From assembly GCA_013398175.1 (NCBI GenBank), contig VZRZ01005132.1, positions 1,037,093 through 1,101,092 on the forward strand: 64,000 nt of DNA, in the 5' to 3' direction. The translations under genes and the position numbers were made by a program. This document shows, in pieces, positions 1-12,800 of the stretch (the first letter of the stretch is position 1; each line of letters opens with the position of its first letter). The stretch comes from Climacteris rufus (taxonomy: Eukaryota; Chordata; Aves; Passeriformes; Climacteridae). The notes below the pieces were generated by a model. That model ran no database searches, was not told the origin of the DNA, and saw nothing but the letters and a program-made list of their open reading frames with translations.

Positions 1-877
1 TTTTATTGATGACCCGGAGGAGGGAAACAAGTTCAACCTCAGTCACTTTTCAGACAACACCAAGTTGGGCAGAAGTGTTGATATGTTTGAGGGTAGGAAG
101 GCTCTACAGAGGGATCTAGACAGGCTGGATTCATGGATCAAAGACAATTGTATGAGGGTCAACAAGGCCAGGTGCCAAGTCCTGCATTTGGGTCACAAGA
201 ACCCCATGCAGCCCTACAGGCTTGGGCCCAAATGGCTGGAAAGCTGCCCAGCAGAAAAGGACTTAGGAGTGTTGGTTGGCATCCAGCTAAATGTGACCCA
301 CTGTGTGCCCAGGTGGCCAGGCAGGCCAATGGCATCCTGCCCTCTATCAGAAACAGTGTGGCCAGCAGGACTAGGGCAGTGTTTGACCCCCTGTACTCAG
401 CACTGGTGAGGCTGCACCACAAATCCTGTGCTCAGTTTTTGGCCCTTCCCTTCAAGAAAGACATTGAGGTGAAGAAGTATGTCAACAAAGTTGGTGAAGT
501 GTCTGGAACAAAAGTGTTACGAGTAGCAGCTGAGGGATCTGAGGTTATTTATCCTGGAGAAAAGGAGCCTCAGGGGGACCTTATCAATCTCTATAACTAC
601 CTCAAATGAGGCTGTAGTGGGAAGAAGGTCAGTCTCTTCTCACAAAAATAAGTAATAGAACAAGAAAAAATAGCCTCAAGTTGCACCAGGAAAGCTTTAG
701 ACTGGCTATTAGCAAAGGTCTCTTCACGAAACTGTTATCAAGCACAGGAACAGGCTGCCCAGAGAACTGGTTGAGTCACCATCCCTGGAGGTATTTAAAA
801 GATTTGTAGATGTGATGCTTAGGGACATGGTTTAATGGTGAAAATGAGTGTTAGATCAGTGGTTAGGCTTGATGATA
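1..877 (+). mobile_element. CR1 LINE copy 1, 3' part (broken)
   Basis: This is the 3' part of a CR1 non-LTR retrotransposon, cut by the window start. It begins in the reverse transcriptase (RT): bases 47-64 read FSDNTK, the degenerate form of the catalytic FADDTK box. Downstream, the segment encoding LQRDLDRLDSWIKDNCMRVN (about 107-166) and DLGVLV (about 261-279) is typical CR1 ORF2 C-terminus. The reading frame shifts near 300, and conserved stretches continue in another frame, so ORF2 is a pseudogene here. The 3' untranslated part (about 610-877) keeps the CR1 phrases for a heading such as 'gagtcaccatccctggagg' and 'gacatggtttaatgg'. The copy is interrupted at 877 by an LTR and resumes at 1580. 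The CR1 assignment is secure; the subfamily is not determined. Confidence 0.93.
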
Positions 878-1579
878 TGTAAGGCCCCGACAACTCACTC
901 AACGAGACATTTAAGAAGGTTTACGGTTGTTCATGTACTCTGAGTTAGATGCATGGGAGAAATACCAGCAAAATAGTCTCAAGAGGTCAAAACAACAAAC
1001 AGAACTTTACTGGCAACATCAGAAAACTGAAGAACTTTGGCAAAAGGTTTAGTACAACATTCAATCAACATAAAACATTTTTCAAAGCATGAATTTGGTC
1101 CATTCAACTTAGAAAATTCTAGGCCTGTTTGATTTTAAGTTACTCAAGAATTCCAAGAAGAGAGATTTAGAAGAAGGATAAAGAGAGAAAGACAGAAAAG
1201 ATTCAGAAAAGCACACATATAGCTACAAACTCCTGGATTCCAGCAGTGTTCAGATAGAAATTTCAAGAGGAGGTAGGATCAAGACTTATGCTTGTGTCAT
1301 GTTCAGCTTTAAATACTCCTTGGCCTTCCTGGGCTGTTCCCCCAGGTGAGACTTCGTGTAATTTTGCCACTCAGGAGCTGAGTTAGGGGCTCCAGGGGTG
1401 GGTGTGGATGCAGTGCCTGTACTGTGCCAGGGATTGGCAGCCAAGGATTGCAGGTCTGGGATGGCTCTGGGGATCGAGGTATACAGGGCAGGGCGCTGCC
1501 TCATGGGGGCAAGGACTGATGTGCACCTTCCCCCACACCTCAAAATATCTCAAGACATTAATCTTTCCAGTGTTTCACA
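878..1579 (-). mobile_element. Solo LTR nested in CR1 copy 1
   Basis: This is an LTR of about 700 bp, inferred from its position and ends. It starts TGTAAGGCC and the likely other edge is TTTCACA, so it has TG...CA ends. On the minus strand it finishes GTTGTCGGGGCCTTACA, a form common at the U5 end of ERV LTRs. The strongest evidence is that CR1 sequence stops at GATGATA (877) and resumes at about 1580 with AATATTAGAGGTCTTTTT, which matches the CR1 3' end. The flanking 5-mers TGATA and CAATA differ by two transitions and could be an aged target-site duplication. No gag, pol or env sequence is present, so this is a solo LTR. The right edge could lie a few bases either way (1577-1581). ERV class is undetermined. 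Confidence 0.7.
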
Positions 1580-1626
1580 CAATATTAGAGGTCTTTTTCA
1601 ATATAAATAATACTATGATGCTATAA
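1580..1626 (+). mobile_element. CR1 copy 1, detached 3' terminus
   Basis: The segment reads as the last ~45 bases of a CR1 element: TTAGAGGTCTTTTTCAA followed by the degenerate terminal repeats ACTATGATGCTAT. It completes the copy that stops at 877, which shows the LTR between them is a later insertion. Confidence 0.75.
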
Positions 1627-3984
1627 CCACTCTGAGTATTATGTAGTTAAGTAGTTCAACTTAGTAGTCAGAATTTTGTCCCAACTGGCTTTCTACAAAA
1701 ACTAGAACAAAATAATAGAAAAATAAACACTTGGATAATGTACAAGTGAAACATACATATTTTTCCTTTCTTAAAACATTTTCCCTACCAGCTCCATATG
1801 TCAATAAGGTGCAATAGCACTGGAAAAATTACAAATATGAAAGTTTTTGGCACTCAGAAAAGAATTTTGCTTAATGTTCATGAAAACTTTGACCTGTGTC
1901 TCCTCTTATTTGAAACAAGACATACCTCTTTAGTCACATTTCTAAAACATTATATTCATGTCATAATAGCAATTGAATATCTCTGTCATCTAGATACATA
2001 TTTCAAAGAGAGATAAACACTACTTTTTGGTCTAAGGCCAATAGGATACTTCTGAAATAAATATTTATTTGTTCTGATAATTCCATTGATTCAAAAAGTA
2101 CAACCATAGCTCAAGGGTAAATTTGTAAGAGCATCTATTTATTCTCAAAGTACCTTCAAAAGAGAGTTTATTTAATGTAAACAATTGTCTTTAGCTATGC
2201 AAATATTAAGCTATCAGCTTTTCTTTGAAGTCCTAACGGCATCATAATCAAAAAAGTCAAAGGCTGCAGAGTGTTTACAGATGGATGTAACAGTATTAAT
2301 ATCCTAATTTGAACTCTCTCAGCAGCTTGTTATCCTTCAGCTCAGTGGCTGCTGCCTCCCACACTATGAACAAGCCTGAAACCAAGTGAAAAGGCATAAG
2401 AGTTACTGTACGAAGTAAAATGTTTTTCAAGTTGGCTGCTTGATAACCTTATATAGCAAGCAAGATTAGAAATTGTTTCCAACACATTGAAAGTTTCTTA
2501 AAGGCATAACTTGCAACATATTGTGGGTAGTTTGTCTTATTGATGGTAAACAATCATTCATAAATTAAACATTTCCACCTTTGTTAACAACACTCCCAAG
2601 TATTTTGCTTTTTAACCAAAGAGATTTGAGCAGTTTAGCCTATCTGCTAGCTCAGATTTCCTCCAGTCCCTTCACAACCTGTACTTACATGGTTCACCGA
2701 CATTCAGACTCAAGTTCGACACCTTTTTTTTCCCCTTTTATAAGACTGGAGAGAATGTCTAACATTTACCCGTGCAAAGAGTCTGAAAGATACTTACCGT
2801 GTTCATATATGGTACAACATAGCCTTGATTAAAATTAGATACAGAATGGATGCAAGCAGAAAAATATTATTATTTCTTAGTGAAAATCCTTCAGTTTATA
2901 CATATAAGCTCTCACATGGAAAAAACAGATACTGTTACTTTTTTTAAAAAGGACAGAATAGGAAAACCTGAAATACAGGTTGCTATTTGAGAATGTCTGG
3001 AATCATAATTAAAAATTAATTCTGTAATTAAAATAAATGATCCATTAATTGTAAAAGCAAAGCATTATTCCTATAAACAGGAATCTCCTAGTAAAAAAAC
3101 TATGAGTTAATAGGAAATTTACTTTTCAGTTTTGCTGGCAAAATTATCTGCATTTAGGGATGTTAAGAAATGTTTATCTAGTAAAGTTTGGCAGGTTTTA
3201 AAAAGTAACAAAGTAATGAAAGTATTTAACACAATGGAAACGGTACTTAAGATGGTGACTACAGTACAAAGACTATATTCTGTAAACTGAGTGGCTTAAT
3301 TTGGCTATTAAGGCATTATTTGTGGTCTACAGAAAGTAGAAAGACATGCTCTCAGAGGGTGTAAATATACAGCATTTGGCTGCTGATTTCCATAAATTAA
3401 GGTTCTGACTTCTACAGCGAATAAACAGATATATTTCTTTGGAGATACTCACTGCTACTTTTCATTTAAAAATCAGTTAAATTATTCCTATACATTCCTT
3501 TCCAAATGTAATGGAAAAGAACTAAATAATCTTTGAACATATACCTACTTTAAAATGCAGCTCAAACCTCTAAAAGAAAATCACAGTAATATTATTACAT
3601 CACATATTTCAGAATAAAGTACAGAAAATTTTACATGCTTATTTTTGGTCAACAAAAGGGTCAACAAACACATTTTTGTGGGCTTGCCCAGGAACTGCTC
3701 TAGACAGCTAATAATCTAACATAAAAGCTCAAATAAGTATCCACAAACCAGGGTAATTTGTATGGCTATAGTATGTTTTTCCTTTCCCCATTAACAATTT
3801 CTTTGAGTTGATGAGCCCACCCACAGTGAGATCATTCTGGTAAGTCAGGAGGAAAATCAGACAAATGTAAACTAGAAACATATCTGGGAATATCTGCTTT
3901 GAAGGATAGGATAAATGGAAGACACACCCATTATTACAGATGACAGCTTTCTTGAATAGACCAAAATACACTTAATGCTGGAGA
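1627..3984. other. Unrecognised AT-rich DNA
   Basis: There is no recognisable gene, RNA gene or repeat family. Short open frames (for example 1798-2016 and 2581-2832) lack protein-family features and fit chance in AT-rich sequence. Confidence 0.6.
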
Positions 3985-4062
3985 AGATGAGCCTGCTTTA
4001 GCAGGAGGGCTAGGCTAGACAATCTCCAGAGATCTAACACCGACTATTTTGTGATTCTGTGA
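3985..4062 (+). mobile_element. CR1 3' tail fragment
   Basis: This is a severely 5'-truncated CR1 in plus orientation. It contains GCCTGCTTTAGCAGGAGGG, then AGACAATCTCCAGAGATC, and ends TTTGTGATTCTGTGA, which is the CR1 3' terminal repeat. Only about 80 bp remain, as is common for CR1 because reverse transcription starts at the 3' end and often stops early. Confidence 0.8.
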
Positions 4063-5231
4063 CTAAGTCCCTGTCTGGTAAATTGCCGCCAACTTTGCTT
4101 TGCCCATTTTATCATGTATTTTAACATTCATGAAGCAAGTTTATGCCTCAAAGAACAGAAGGATCAGATCATGAACTGCTTTAACCTTAGTACTTGCAAT
4201 GTCTCATGTTGCGACTTGCAGGGCTAAGCAATCTTTTTCTACTTTTTATAACTCATTTCAACATAGATGCATCCATAAATCTGTAGACTAAGACTGTATT
4301 ATGAATCATTACTTGATGATTAATTTTTTCTTGTTAACTCATCCATTCCTGTTCTTACAGTAAATACTATTTATGATCTACTGCTACTGCTACTTCAGTC
4401 AAAATATGAGTCATGCCTGTAATGGCATTCTTACTGGGAAAAAAAAGGCTCTAACTGATGAGCAATATTATTTTATGTCTCCCTATATGTTCCAGCCTTA
4501 CAAAGGGCACTGCACAAAAGCTTCAAAGATATTTAAGCATGATATGTCCTATTACAAAACAGGGGCATTAATATATCAGACCTTGATTCTATTCTATTCC
4601 TTGATTCTATTTCAAATGCAGCAGAACTACCTTGCTGCAACCCATATCCTGGCAAAGAACTTACTTCTTCATATGGTTTGATGTCTTCAACAAAGACATT
4701 ATGTTGATCAGTAGCACATTCTATAATGAGCATATACAGCTCTCTTACCCTAATTTGTACATTACTGAATTCTATTCCACAAATTTATTTTGTTGCATTT
4801 GTAAACATGTACCCACAGTAAAATTTAGTTTGGATCAAAGTGTTTTTCTGTAGCTAATCCCCTGATCAGTCCCCTCTTGCTGCACGTTCTTTCTGTCTTG
4901 AAGCACTTTCACAGCATGTAAACTGAATTCCTTTGGATGAAACTAAATCAGTAGGAATAATCTAAGAACCCAAACACATGGTCCAGTTACTTGGGGAACT
5001 TCAGTCCCTGGGCCCAAACCAGTCGGGCTGAATTAGGAAAAATTCTCAAAACTTGTATAAAAATTTGATACTTGACTCTACATACCGTTTCACACTGTGT
5101 ACCTGCTCCTCTTTCCCCTTGTTATTTAATGGCAAAGGCATAACTCCAGTTATTTTGATCAGTAGACCACTACAGGTGCATTTCATTTGAGTTTGAATGT
5201 TTTAAACTTACGTCTTTGTAAGAGATTCAGC
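4063..5231. other. Unrecognised AT-rich DNA
   Basis: No gene or repeat family was recognised. A 102-codon frame at 4373-4681 has biased, non-family composition and overlaps open frames on the other strand. It is treated as chance. Confidence 0.6.
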
Positions 5232-5503
5232 TACATTTCTTTGAGAGAGGGAGGAGGCGAGATAGACTGTAGGAGGGGGGGTTGCAGAGAGCAAGTAGGT
5301 TTGGAGAGAAGAATAGGGAAAAAGAGAGGGGGGCTAGGAGAATGAAAAGAGGCAAAGGGAAAGAGGAGAAAGAGATGAAGGAAAGATGGGAGAGAAAGTA
5401 GGAGAGGAAACAGAAAAGGGAGAGGAATGGAGAGAGTATTTGAATGAGAAAAAAAAGAGGTGGGAGTTAGAGAAAGAGACAGGAGGGAGAGAGGCAGATA
5501 CCT
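5232..5503 (+). repeat. Purine-rich (GA-rich) tract, ~270 bp
   Basis: Almost every base on the plus strand is A or G, in irregular GAGAGG, AAGAGG and GGGAGA blocks with few pyrimidine interruptions. It includes a G run near 5274-5280. It is not a clean microsatellite. Homopurine-homopyrimidine tracts of this length can adopt triplex (H-DNA) structures in vitro; whether this one does is unknown. Confidence 0.85.
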
Positions 5504-6559
5504 GCTGAAACAATTAATTAAAGCCTGCAGATAAAATGCTGTCTAGAGTCAATTTTTTTCACTATATCCTGAAAAAAATCTAGATAACAAACTTGGCCAA
5601 GATTCCTGACTTTGAGGTGAGACAAATCCCATACCTAGTTAATAGCCTCAAGTGGGATTTAGAATAGAAGGGCTGAGTTGAAAGTAATTTACATCATCTA
5701 GATCATCAATAATCATCTAAATAAGATATGAAACTATTTACATAATCTATAAACTATATAATTATTATAACTGCAACTTTCCTGACACCCAGTATTGTTT
5801 TATCTTACAGATTTAATTTGCATCAATAAGTCTTTGGTTTAATTTTTTTGTTTTAAATTATGTTTTTTCAAATGTATAATTTCATCTATACTAATTTAAA
5901 AAAAAATTCTAAAAGTGCTAAAAGAAACCATTAAATTCATTAGAAAAATAGTTCAGGCCTTATAACTTTATGTAAGTGTTATTTCCCCAGACCACTCTTC
6001 CATTCTGTCACACCCCCATCAGGTCAGCAGGCGAGCAGTTGACTCATCTCAGCAAGAAGCAGGTTTCTTGTCTCCCTCAAAACTCTGTCAGCACAGGAAT
6101 TAACAATGGAAGAGAATAGTTCTATCAAACCATAACATCTAGATTTCTAACTTAAAAAAAGAAAAAAAAAACCAAAAACAAATACAAAAACAAAAAGAAG
6201 ACCCCAGCAATTTAAACCCATATATTTTTATGTCAGCATTGTATCTTTTTTCAATGTAAAACACTAGTCTGTATGCCAATTTCTTCTCTATAGGTACTAT
6301 AACCACAGGCTGGAATATAGCCTTGAGGCATTAAAATTCCCCTTTTGCTATTAGGAAAGATAATGCATTGTTGGCTGCTTTTCTCTTTATGTGCACAAAA
6401 GAACATGGGACAATCAGATTTGCATAATTATCAACCCATAGTGGAAGTGATCAAATAGTCTTAACAAATAACCTAAGACAGAAGCTGCAGAGAAGCAGAC
6501 AGGCCTGAAAGAAATGCTAAAGGACAGAGGAAAATATACCTTAAATAAGAGTAGGTAGA
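5504..6559. other. Unrecognised AT-rich DNA with an A-rich patch
   Basis: No gene was recognised. Bases 6152-6200 are A-rich with C interruptions (AAAAAC-like). The rest shows no repeat signature known to me. Confidence 0.6.
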
Positions 6560-7037
6560 TGTCCTGGTTCTAGCCAGGACAGGGTTAATTTTTGCAGTAG
6601 CCATGAGGCAGCATAGCTAGGACCCAGAGGTTATTCTATACTACTTCATGTCATTGCCAGGGGCAAATGGAAAGAGACTCTTTTCTGGGGAAAGCGGATC
6701 CCTTCTGGTTGAGAAAACATGGTGAAGGGAGCTGTTCAGCAGTGTCTATTATCAGGGAGTTTTTTCCATGTGAATAATTTCTTTTCGTCTGCCCTCTGTC
6801 ATTAGTTGTTGTCATTAGTTGTTGTTACTGTTTGTTTTCTTGTCTCCCTGTTTTTTTCCAGTAAATTGTTTTATCTCAGCATGTGATCTTTGCCTTTATT
6901 GCCTCCAATTCTCCTCTCCATCTCACTGCAGCAGAGAGGAGGAGGGGAAAACATGTAAGTGACAGAGAGAGTGAATATGGCTTGAAGAGTCTTGGTGGGG
7001 GCACTGAATTGGGGAGTACAAGTCCTAAGCCACGACA
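6560..7037 (+). mobile_element. Solo LTR, avian ERV type (TGTCCTGG...CCACGACA)
   Basis: The segment starts TGTCCTGGTT and ends CTAAGCCACGACA, the ends of a common avian ERVL-like LTR family as I recall it. Inside it carries the family's 3' landmarks in order: repeated GTTGTT (about 6806-6833), a polyadenylation-like AGTAAA (6860-6865), TTTTATCTCAGC, and a GCAGCAGAGAGGAGGAGGGG segment. The first 20 bases hold a perfect hairpin: GTCCTGG (6561-6567) pairs with CCAGGAC (6574-6580) across a 6-base loop. At about 478 bp it looks shorter than other members, so internal deletion is likely. No retroviral genes flank it. The 5-bp flanks GTAGA and ATACA agree at only three positions, so the duplication is not demonstrated. 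Confidence 0.8.
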
Positions 7038-9625
7038 ATACAGAAAACGTGTTTTTCTAATGGAAAACCACCTGGAATAATTTTTTCCATCAGTCCTAAA
7101 GTCAACTAAATATATATAGCTATATGTCAGCATTTAAATAGTGCATATGTTATACCATTAAATATAAAAAAATATGGAAGCAGATTTCCCCATATTCAGA
7201 ACAAACTGATAAAATGTCAGAAGGAAAAGAATAACTGGAAAAATTGCATAAGGTATGAAATTGCATTAAATCAATGTAGTTAAGTTGTTTTGTTTACCAT
7301 AGACATGTGTGACAAAGTGCACAACCTCACAGTAATCCTGAGAAGACAGCAGTAAAAGTCTTCTAGAAGCCTAAGGGCACCAGCTTTACATTCAAAAATA
7401 ATTGCTTCTCCCTGCCAAATTCTGTCTCATGTTGACTGCACAGTCCTACAATGAGATCAAGCATAACCATTATGAGCCAACACTCTCAGTGCTGCAAGTC
7501 ATGGATCAGATTACACACAAGGCCAACTGTAACCCCATTACTGAAAACAGTATATCAAATGTTAGGTTAGATCTAGGCCAACACTCCTAAAGAAAAATCT
7601 ACTGAATATTACTGGAATATTACTCTCTGCAGACAAAGCATCAAGGAGAGAATTACTTAAAAAAAAAAACAAAACAGTGACTAGTATGAGTTCTCACTGG
7701 TAAAAATAGATTAAATGAAAACTCAGTAACCATAGTGCTTCAAGCAACAACCAGGAGATACAATTAGACAGAACTGAGTTGTATATACAAGTTTATATGA
7801 GACCACTTAAAAAAGCAGCTGAGCTGACTTTGTATTTTATGGGATATTGATGTGTTTTTAAATTAAAACCATTAACAAATAGCACACCTAGACTAGTCTT
7901 TTCTAGTACATTAGTGGCAAACAGTTCATATCAATGAGACAAGAAATATGGCAGAAGGATTAACAAAACATCTTATTGCATTCCTGTTCTCTCTTAAGAA
8001 GTCTCAAAATTTTTGCTTAGATGGTGGGTGTTGCTCAGTTACTTCTTTGTTTTAGCAACTAAATTACCTGTCTCTTCAAATATTTAATCTTGGTGTTGAA
8101 ACCTTATTATTAATTTCATTATATTTTAATTTTGTTACACCTTTGTGGTGTCCCAATGTCTCCACATTGTGAATACTCACTGGTGGAGTTAAAGTAACAT
8201 TAGGAGAAAATATTAAATGACAGTTTTCAGGCTATATTAGGTTGGTAATAGTGGGATGATGGATTAGATTCAAACATGATTAAAACAGTAGGACTAAATA
8301 CCGACAATTCTTTTCATTACTTTTACTAGTATTCTTTCTTGCAATTAATTTCAAAGATGCTTAGAAATCTGGATGGACACTGCTTTAATCTAAATTTTAT
8401 AACCTTACTATTGTTTATGATGTATTTAGTACAGCTTAATTTCAGCTACCATTTAAACACAGTCAAGAAAGGTCAGAGACCATCAGTGATGGAGGATCAT
8501 TCAGGTATTCTTCAAAAGAACATCTGCAATGTCTGAATGAGCAAAGTATTTTATGATGTTTGGGACAAACTAGAAGAATTTTCTGTTCTCTGTGCTACTC
8601 AGTTTATGACAGGAACTTCAAAAACATTGAGAAAACATTTGTGGATCTTTAATCCCTGTATGAATTTACCACTTGATCTAACAGGTGGTGTCTGAGAAAA
8701 AACATTTACTACGTTGCAGTGACTTCCAGAGTCACCAAGCAGCCTACAGACAAAACAAAAATAGTATCTGCTGTGGTCCTTGAAAATTGATAATCAAATA
8801 TTACACTACAGTAGGCAGATATGAAATGGATCATTGTCATAACTAGGGGAAAAGAGAAAAGTGATCAGTTAAATATGCATTTTGATCAATGAATAAACAC
8901 TTCAGAGTCTATAACTTCCTAAAAAACCTGTGTTACTTCTATTGAAAAACTAGCAAAATACAAGCATTTTTAATTAGATTCCAGAGGATCAATAAAGCTG
9001 CTGTCAGGCTAAATGATGTCTGTTTCCAAAGCCTTTGAAGGAAAAAAAAGAAGTCCTTGTTTCCAGGTGCAACAAAACCAAAACCCATGTGTAGATAGAA
9101 TTTGAGTACATGCATTCCCAACAGAGCTCAGCATACTCTGACATATATTTACCATAGTGGTATTCAAACCATTTAAAATTAAACCTTGTGTTAAATTCAT
9201 ATGCTATCATTACAGCTTACTCAGAATGAACACACATAAATCCACTATTTTTATCTTGTTTACTGCATCTGTAATACGTTTGCATGCCCCTGTGTTTGCA
9301 ATGATTACAAGGTCAAGTTATGAGACTGAAAATTGTCACTTCCCAGAAAAAAATTAATGCAATAAATAAAATTATATCATCAGTATCTATGATTTTCTGC
9401 TTCCATTTAACTTTGCTGTAAACACACAAAACTTGGGTGGTCACTATCTAAGTGGTAAGGGTATATTCTTCTTAGAGTATTTCTACCATCTTCTTTACAT
9501 TTTGTATTAATAAAGTCACAGATATTCTAGTACCTAAAAGATATTTGTGTTGCCCATTTTTCACTGTAAAATAGCTAGTTTTCTCTGTTAGACAGTCTCA
9601 AGGACGATTTCTGTAAACATAGCTA
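7038..9625. other. Unrecognised AT-rich DNA
   Basis: No coding region, RNA gene or repeat family was recognised. Open frames are all shorter than 90 codons and overlap on both strands. Confidence 0.6.
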
Positions 9626-9881
9626 TGTTGTTGTAAAAATTATCTTTTTACATTCCTTTCCCATGGACACAGATCCCTTTGACGGACACTTCTTGTAACC
9701 AATATAGTTAGAGACGGAAGTGTTAACTTTCTCCAATGATCTGTGATTTCTAAGAGTGTATATAAGAATTAAACGAAAGGGGTTTCCCCCCTTTCCGCCC
9801 TTGCTCTGAACAAGAACATTCGGTCTCCGGCTCTCATTAATTCTGCGTCTCGACTGATTACCGGAATAAGCCGTAATAACA
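9626..9881 (+). mobile_element. Short solo LTR, ERVK-like, CpG-retaining
   Basis: This is a 256-bp LTR with matching terminal inverted repeats: it begins TGTTGTT and ends AATAACA (reverse complement TGTTATT). It has a TATA box TATATAA at 9759-9765, closely followed by ATTAAA (9768-9773). That is the compact TATA plus polyadenylation-signal layout of alpha/beta-retroviral LTRs. The downstream half is pyrimidine-rich with many CpGs (ACGA, CCGC, TCGG, CCGG, GCGT, TCGA), unlike its CpG-poor surroundings, which suggests a fairly recent insertion. No matching target-site duplication was found (flanks TAGCTA and GGCATC), so the exact edges or later changes are uncertain. The ERVK call rests on length and promoter layout. 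Confidence 0.65.
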
Positions 9882-12800
9882 GGCATCGCGGTAATATATT
9901 TGCAATCAATTTAATAAAAGTACATATTTTACATGCAATACATTTTTACCTACAAATACATACAAAATGCATGTATCAATAAAATGACAGTGTTGTAATC
10001 CTGCTAAATTAATATTAAGGCTTATTTTTAAATAAGTCTACAGCTTGGGTTAGAGTATGCTTGTGTTAATTTCTGGTCTAGTTCAGCATGAGAGCTCTTC
10101 ACCAGTAGAAACAAGGTTCAAGGCAATTATAATAGCATGTAAATATGAGGAGAGTTAAATGCAAATATTAATGATTTACACTAAGTTGCACAATAGTTTG
10201 AACACGTTATTTTTAGTCATCTTATATTAAATCAATAAAATAGGAATTACATAGAGTATTGGGACATCTAACTTGTAACTGACCTTTTATACTGGAAAAT
10301 AAAACCCAAAGTCAGGTGTCTTGATTCTGTACAAAATGTGTAAAATAGACTGGGAGTCTCAGAATGATATTCACAAAGTCCAGTACTCTGCGTGCAAAGT
10401 CACCTGAACTAAGCAGCAACCTCTGTCAACAACTCCACCTTCATACCTGCAGAATACACAATCTTAAACATGTATGAAAATCATATCTACCCTAGTTCAA
10501 GAAAACAAACAGCCTGAAGAGGTTCTCTTCCTTATACCCAGTGTCACAGTGCTTCACATACACAAATGAAATGTGATACCTAAGATCTAAAATCCTTCTT
10601 TTGTCTTCTTTAATGTTCACTGGTCACAAATATGTGAGAACAATGGGGCTTTTATAGACTCTTTTGTTACTGACAAGATTCAATTTTGTATGAAATAATG
10701 ACATATTTCTTAATTTGTAAAATTAATTAAAATGAATGCATGACCTTGCTGCTAGGGTGTTACCCTGGGAGTCTCAAGGCCCAGACTTTCAAAGAACAGG
10801 TACTGTACAGGGATGACAGAACACAAATTTTGGTGTCTTTTTAAGTGGAGCAATTTGGCACCATCACTGACCAATTTGGTGGGTTTCATTTCACTCAAAG
10901 CTGAAATCAGGGTGCCTAGATGATTCAATTTGTTGCAAATTAGGCATTTACATTGTTTAATTACAGATGAGCTGAGCAGGTGACAAATTGTACTTAAAAA
11001 TATTTAGGAACCTAGTCCACTTGAAGACCAAGGTCCTTGGCTTTTCTAATGTAAAGTACATACTCCTTGTTACATGGGTTTCTGCAATCCATTAATTCAA
11101 ACATCATTGAAACTTACTATTCACCACAAATAAAACTATCCAGACAGGCTGCTAATCATGAATCAATATTTTCTTGGTTATATTTATTGTGAGAACAATC
11201 CCTTGTATGATTTCATGGCAACTAGCATTCTCCCAAACAAATCCAAGTAATCACTTGGAGGATAGAAAGTATTCCTGGTGGAGAGTTTGTATCTAACTAG
11301 GCTGTTTTGGAAGCTAAGAGTTCTTACAATGTATGTAAGGGGCCTCCATGTCAGAAAACCATCCAGTCATCTATAATTTGCTTGTATAAAAGTAATCAAT
11401 GAATGCAAATGAGTTCCATGGATTAACTACAGATCGAGTTACAGAATCATGGCATTGTGGCCATGCCTTTAATATATGCAGACCACAATGCTGCAAGGGA
11501 GCTTTGTTGTCTGGCAGCTGTTTCAAGTTCTGGCATTCCTCCCAGATCTTTGGTCCACATTCCCTTCTTATCTTCACACCATGTCTTGTGCTCTTACTTT
11601 TTCTTGCAGAACGTACTATCTGCAAAGATTTATCATACAAGGAGTGTCTAGCAGTCACATTTTCTAGACCAGAGTTAGGTTTACAAAGATAATTACATCT
11701 CAGTTGTGCAGGTATACAGCAGAATTGGTCGACATGAGTAAGCTGATAACTAAACTACTGTGAGAAATCAATAGCCACAACAATGCGCAAAAATATAAAC
11801 TTCCTAAAATGAAGCAGCTGGGATCTGATGTGCTCTCCCACTTCTAAAAATGAGTCTCTCATATAACAGCAATTTGTGGTTCCTTTGAAGCATTGTGACA
11901 TCAATTTTATCATGTCTAGTTGAAAAAAAACATGATAAATTTTCAAGTTTGGATGATGCTATCAAAATTTCCTGGCAGGCCAGTGTGATACCACACATAA
12001 AATCAGATTCTTATAACAAAAAACTATTATATCTTGGAAGATCCTTTAGTATAGTTTTTGGTTTTTTTCTTGCTAGTTTCAGTATTTGGATTATAATATT
12101 ACAGTGGAATGCACTGATTTGCTTTACACCATAATGTGTAACATTTAGGCATCTGTTTTCCATATGCATTGCAGTAGCTCTCAAAGGAAAGACATGGTCA
12201 AGGTCTCTGCCTACATTTATGAACAGAATTCTAGACAAAAGTACTATTTCTAAGCACCACTATAAGTAGTGCTCAAAAATGTAAAGTTTAACATGAGAAA
12301 ATTATTTTCTCTAAAATTTGGTTATTGTTAGAGTAACCATGCCCATCTCTATTGAAATATATGTATATTTGTAAGCTTTTCTCTACAGTTTTGTAGATCT
12401 CTTTGACAAAATATATTTTTACATCAAGTTTTTAATGTTATGGTGTTCTAGAGTTATATCAAGGTTTTAGATCACATTTTCTTCACAGGAGATAACATGA
12501 TGTTAGGCAAATGAGCACTAAAAAATGTCATCTAACAGTGTTCACATAAAGTAAATATGTGTTTCAATCAGCAGTTGTAAATTACATTTCTACTTCTAAT
12601 TTATCTAGAGATTTAATTAGGTGCCCAATATTAGGTAGCTAATGGAACAGAGTGAGAAATGTTTTCTTACCCAAATAAAACACACGGGAGCAAATTGTCA
12701 TTTTCATATTCTACCACCAAGAGCTAACTCAGATTAACCTACAATAATTTAGTTGTGAATACAAGCAATCCATATATCACAGCTATGGCTTGGAGGAATT

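Noticed and set aside
65..609. Host genes from the 114- and 158-codon frames near the window start
   Set aside because: Both are parts of CR1 ORF2 split by a frameshift, not cellular genes.
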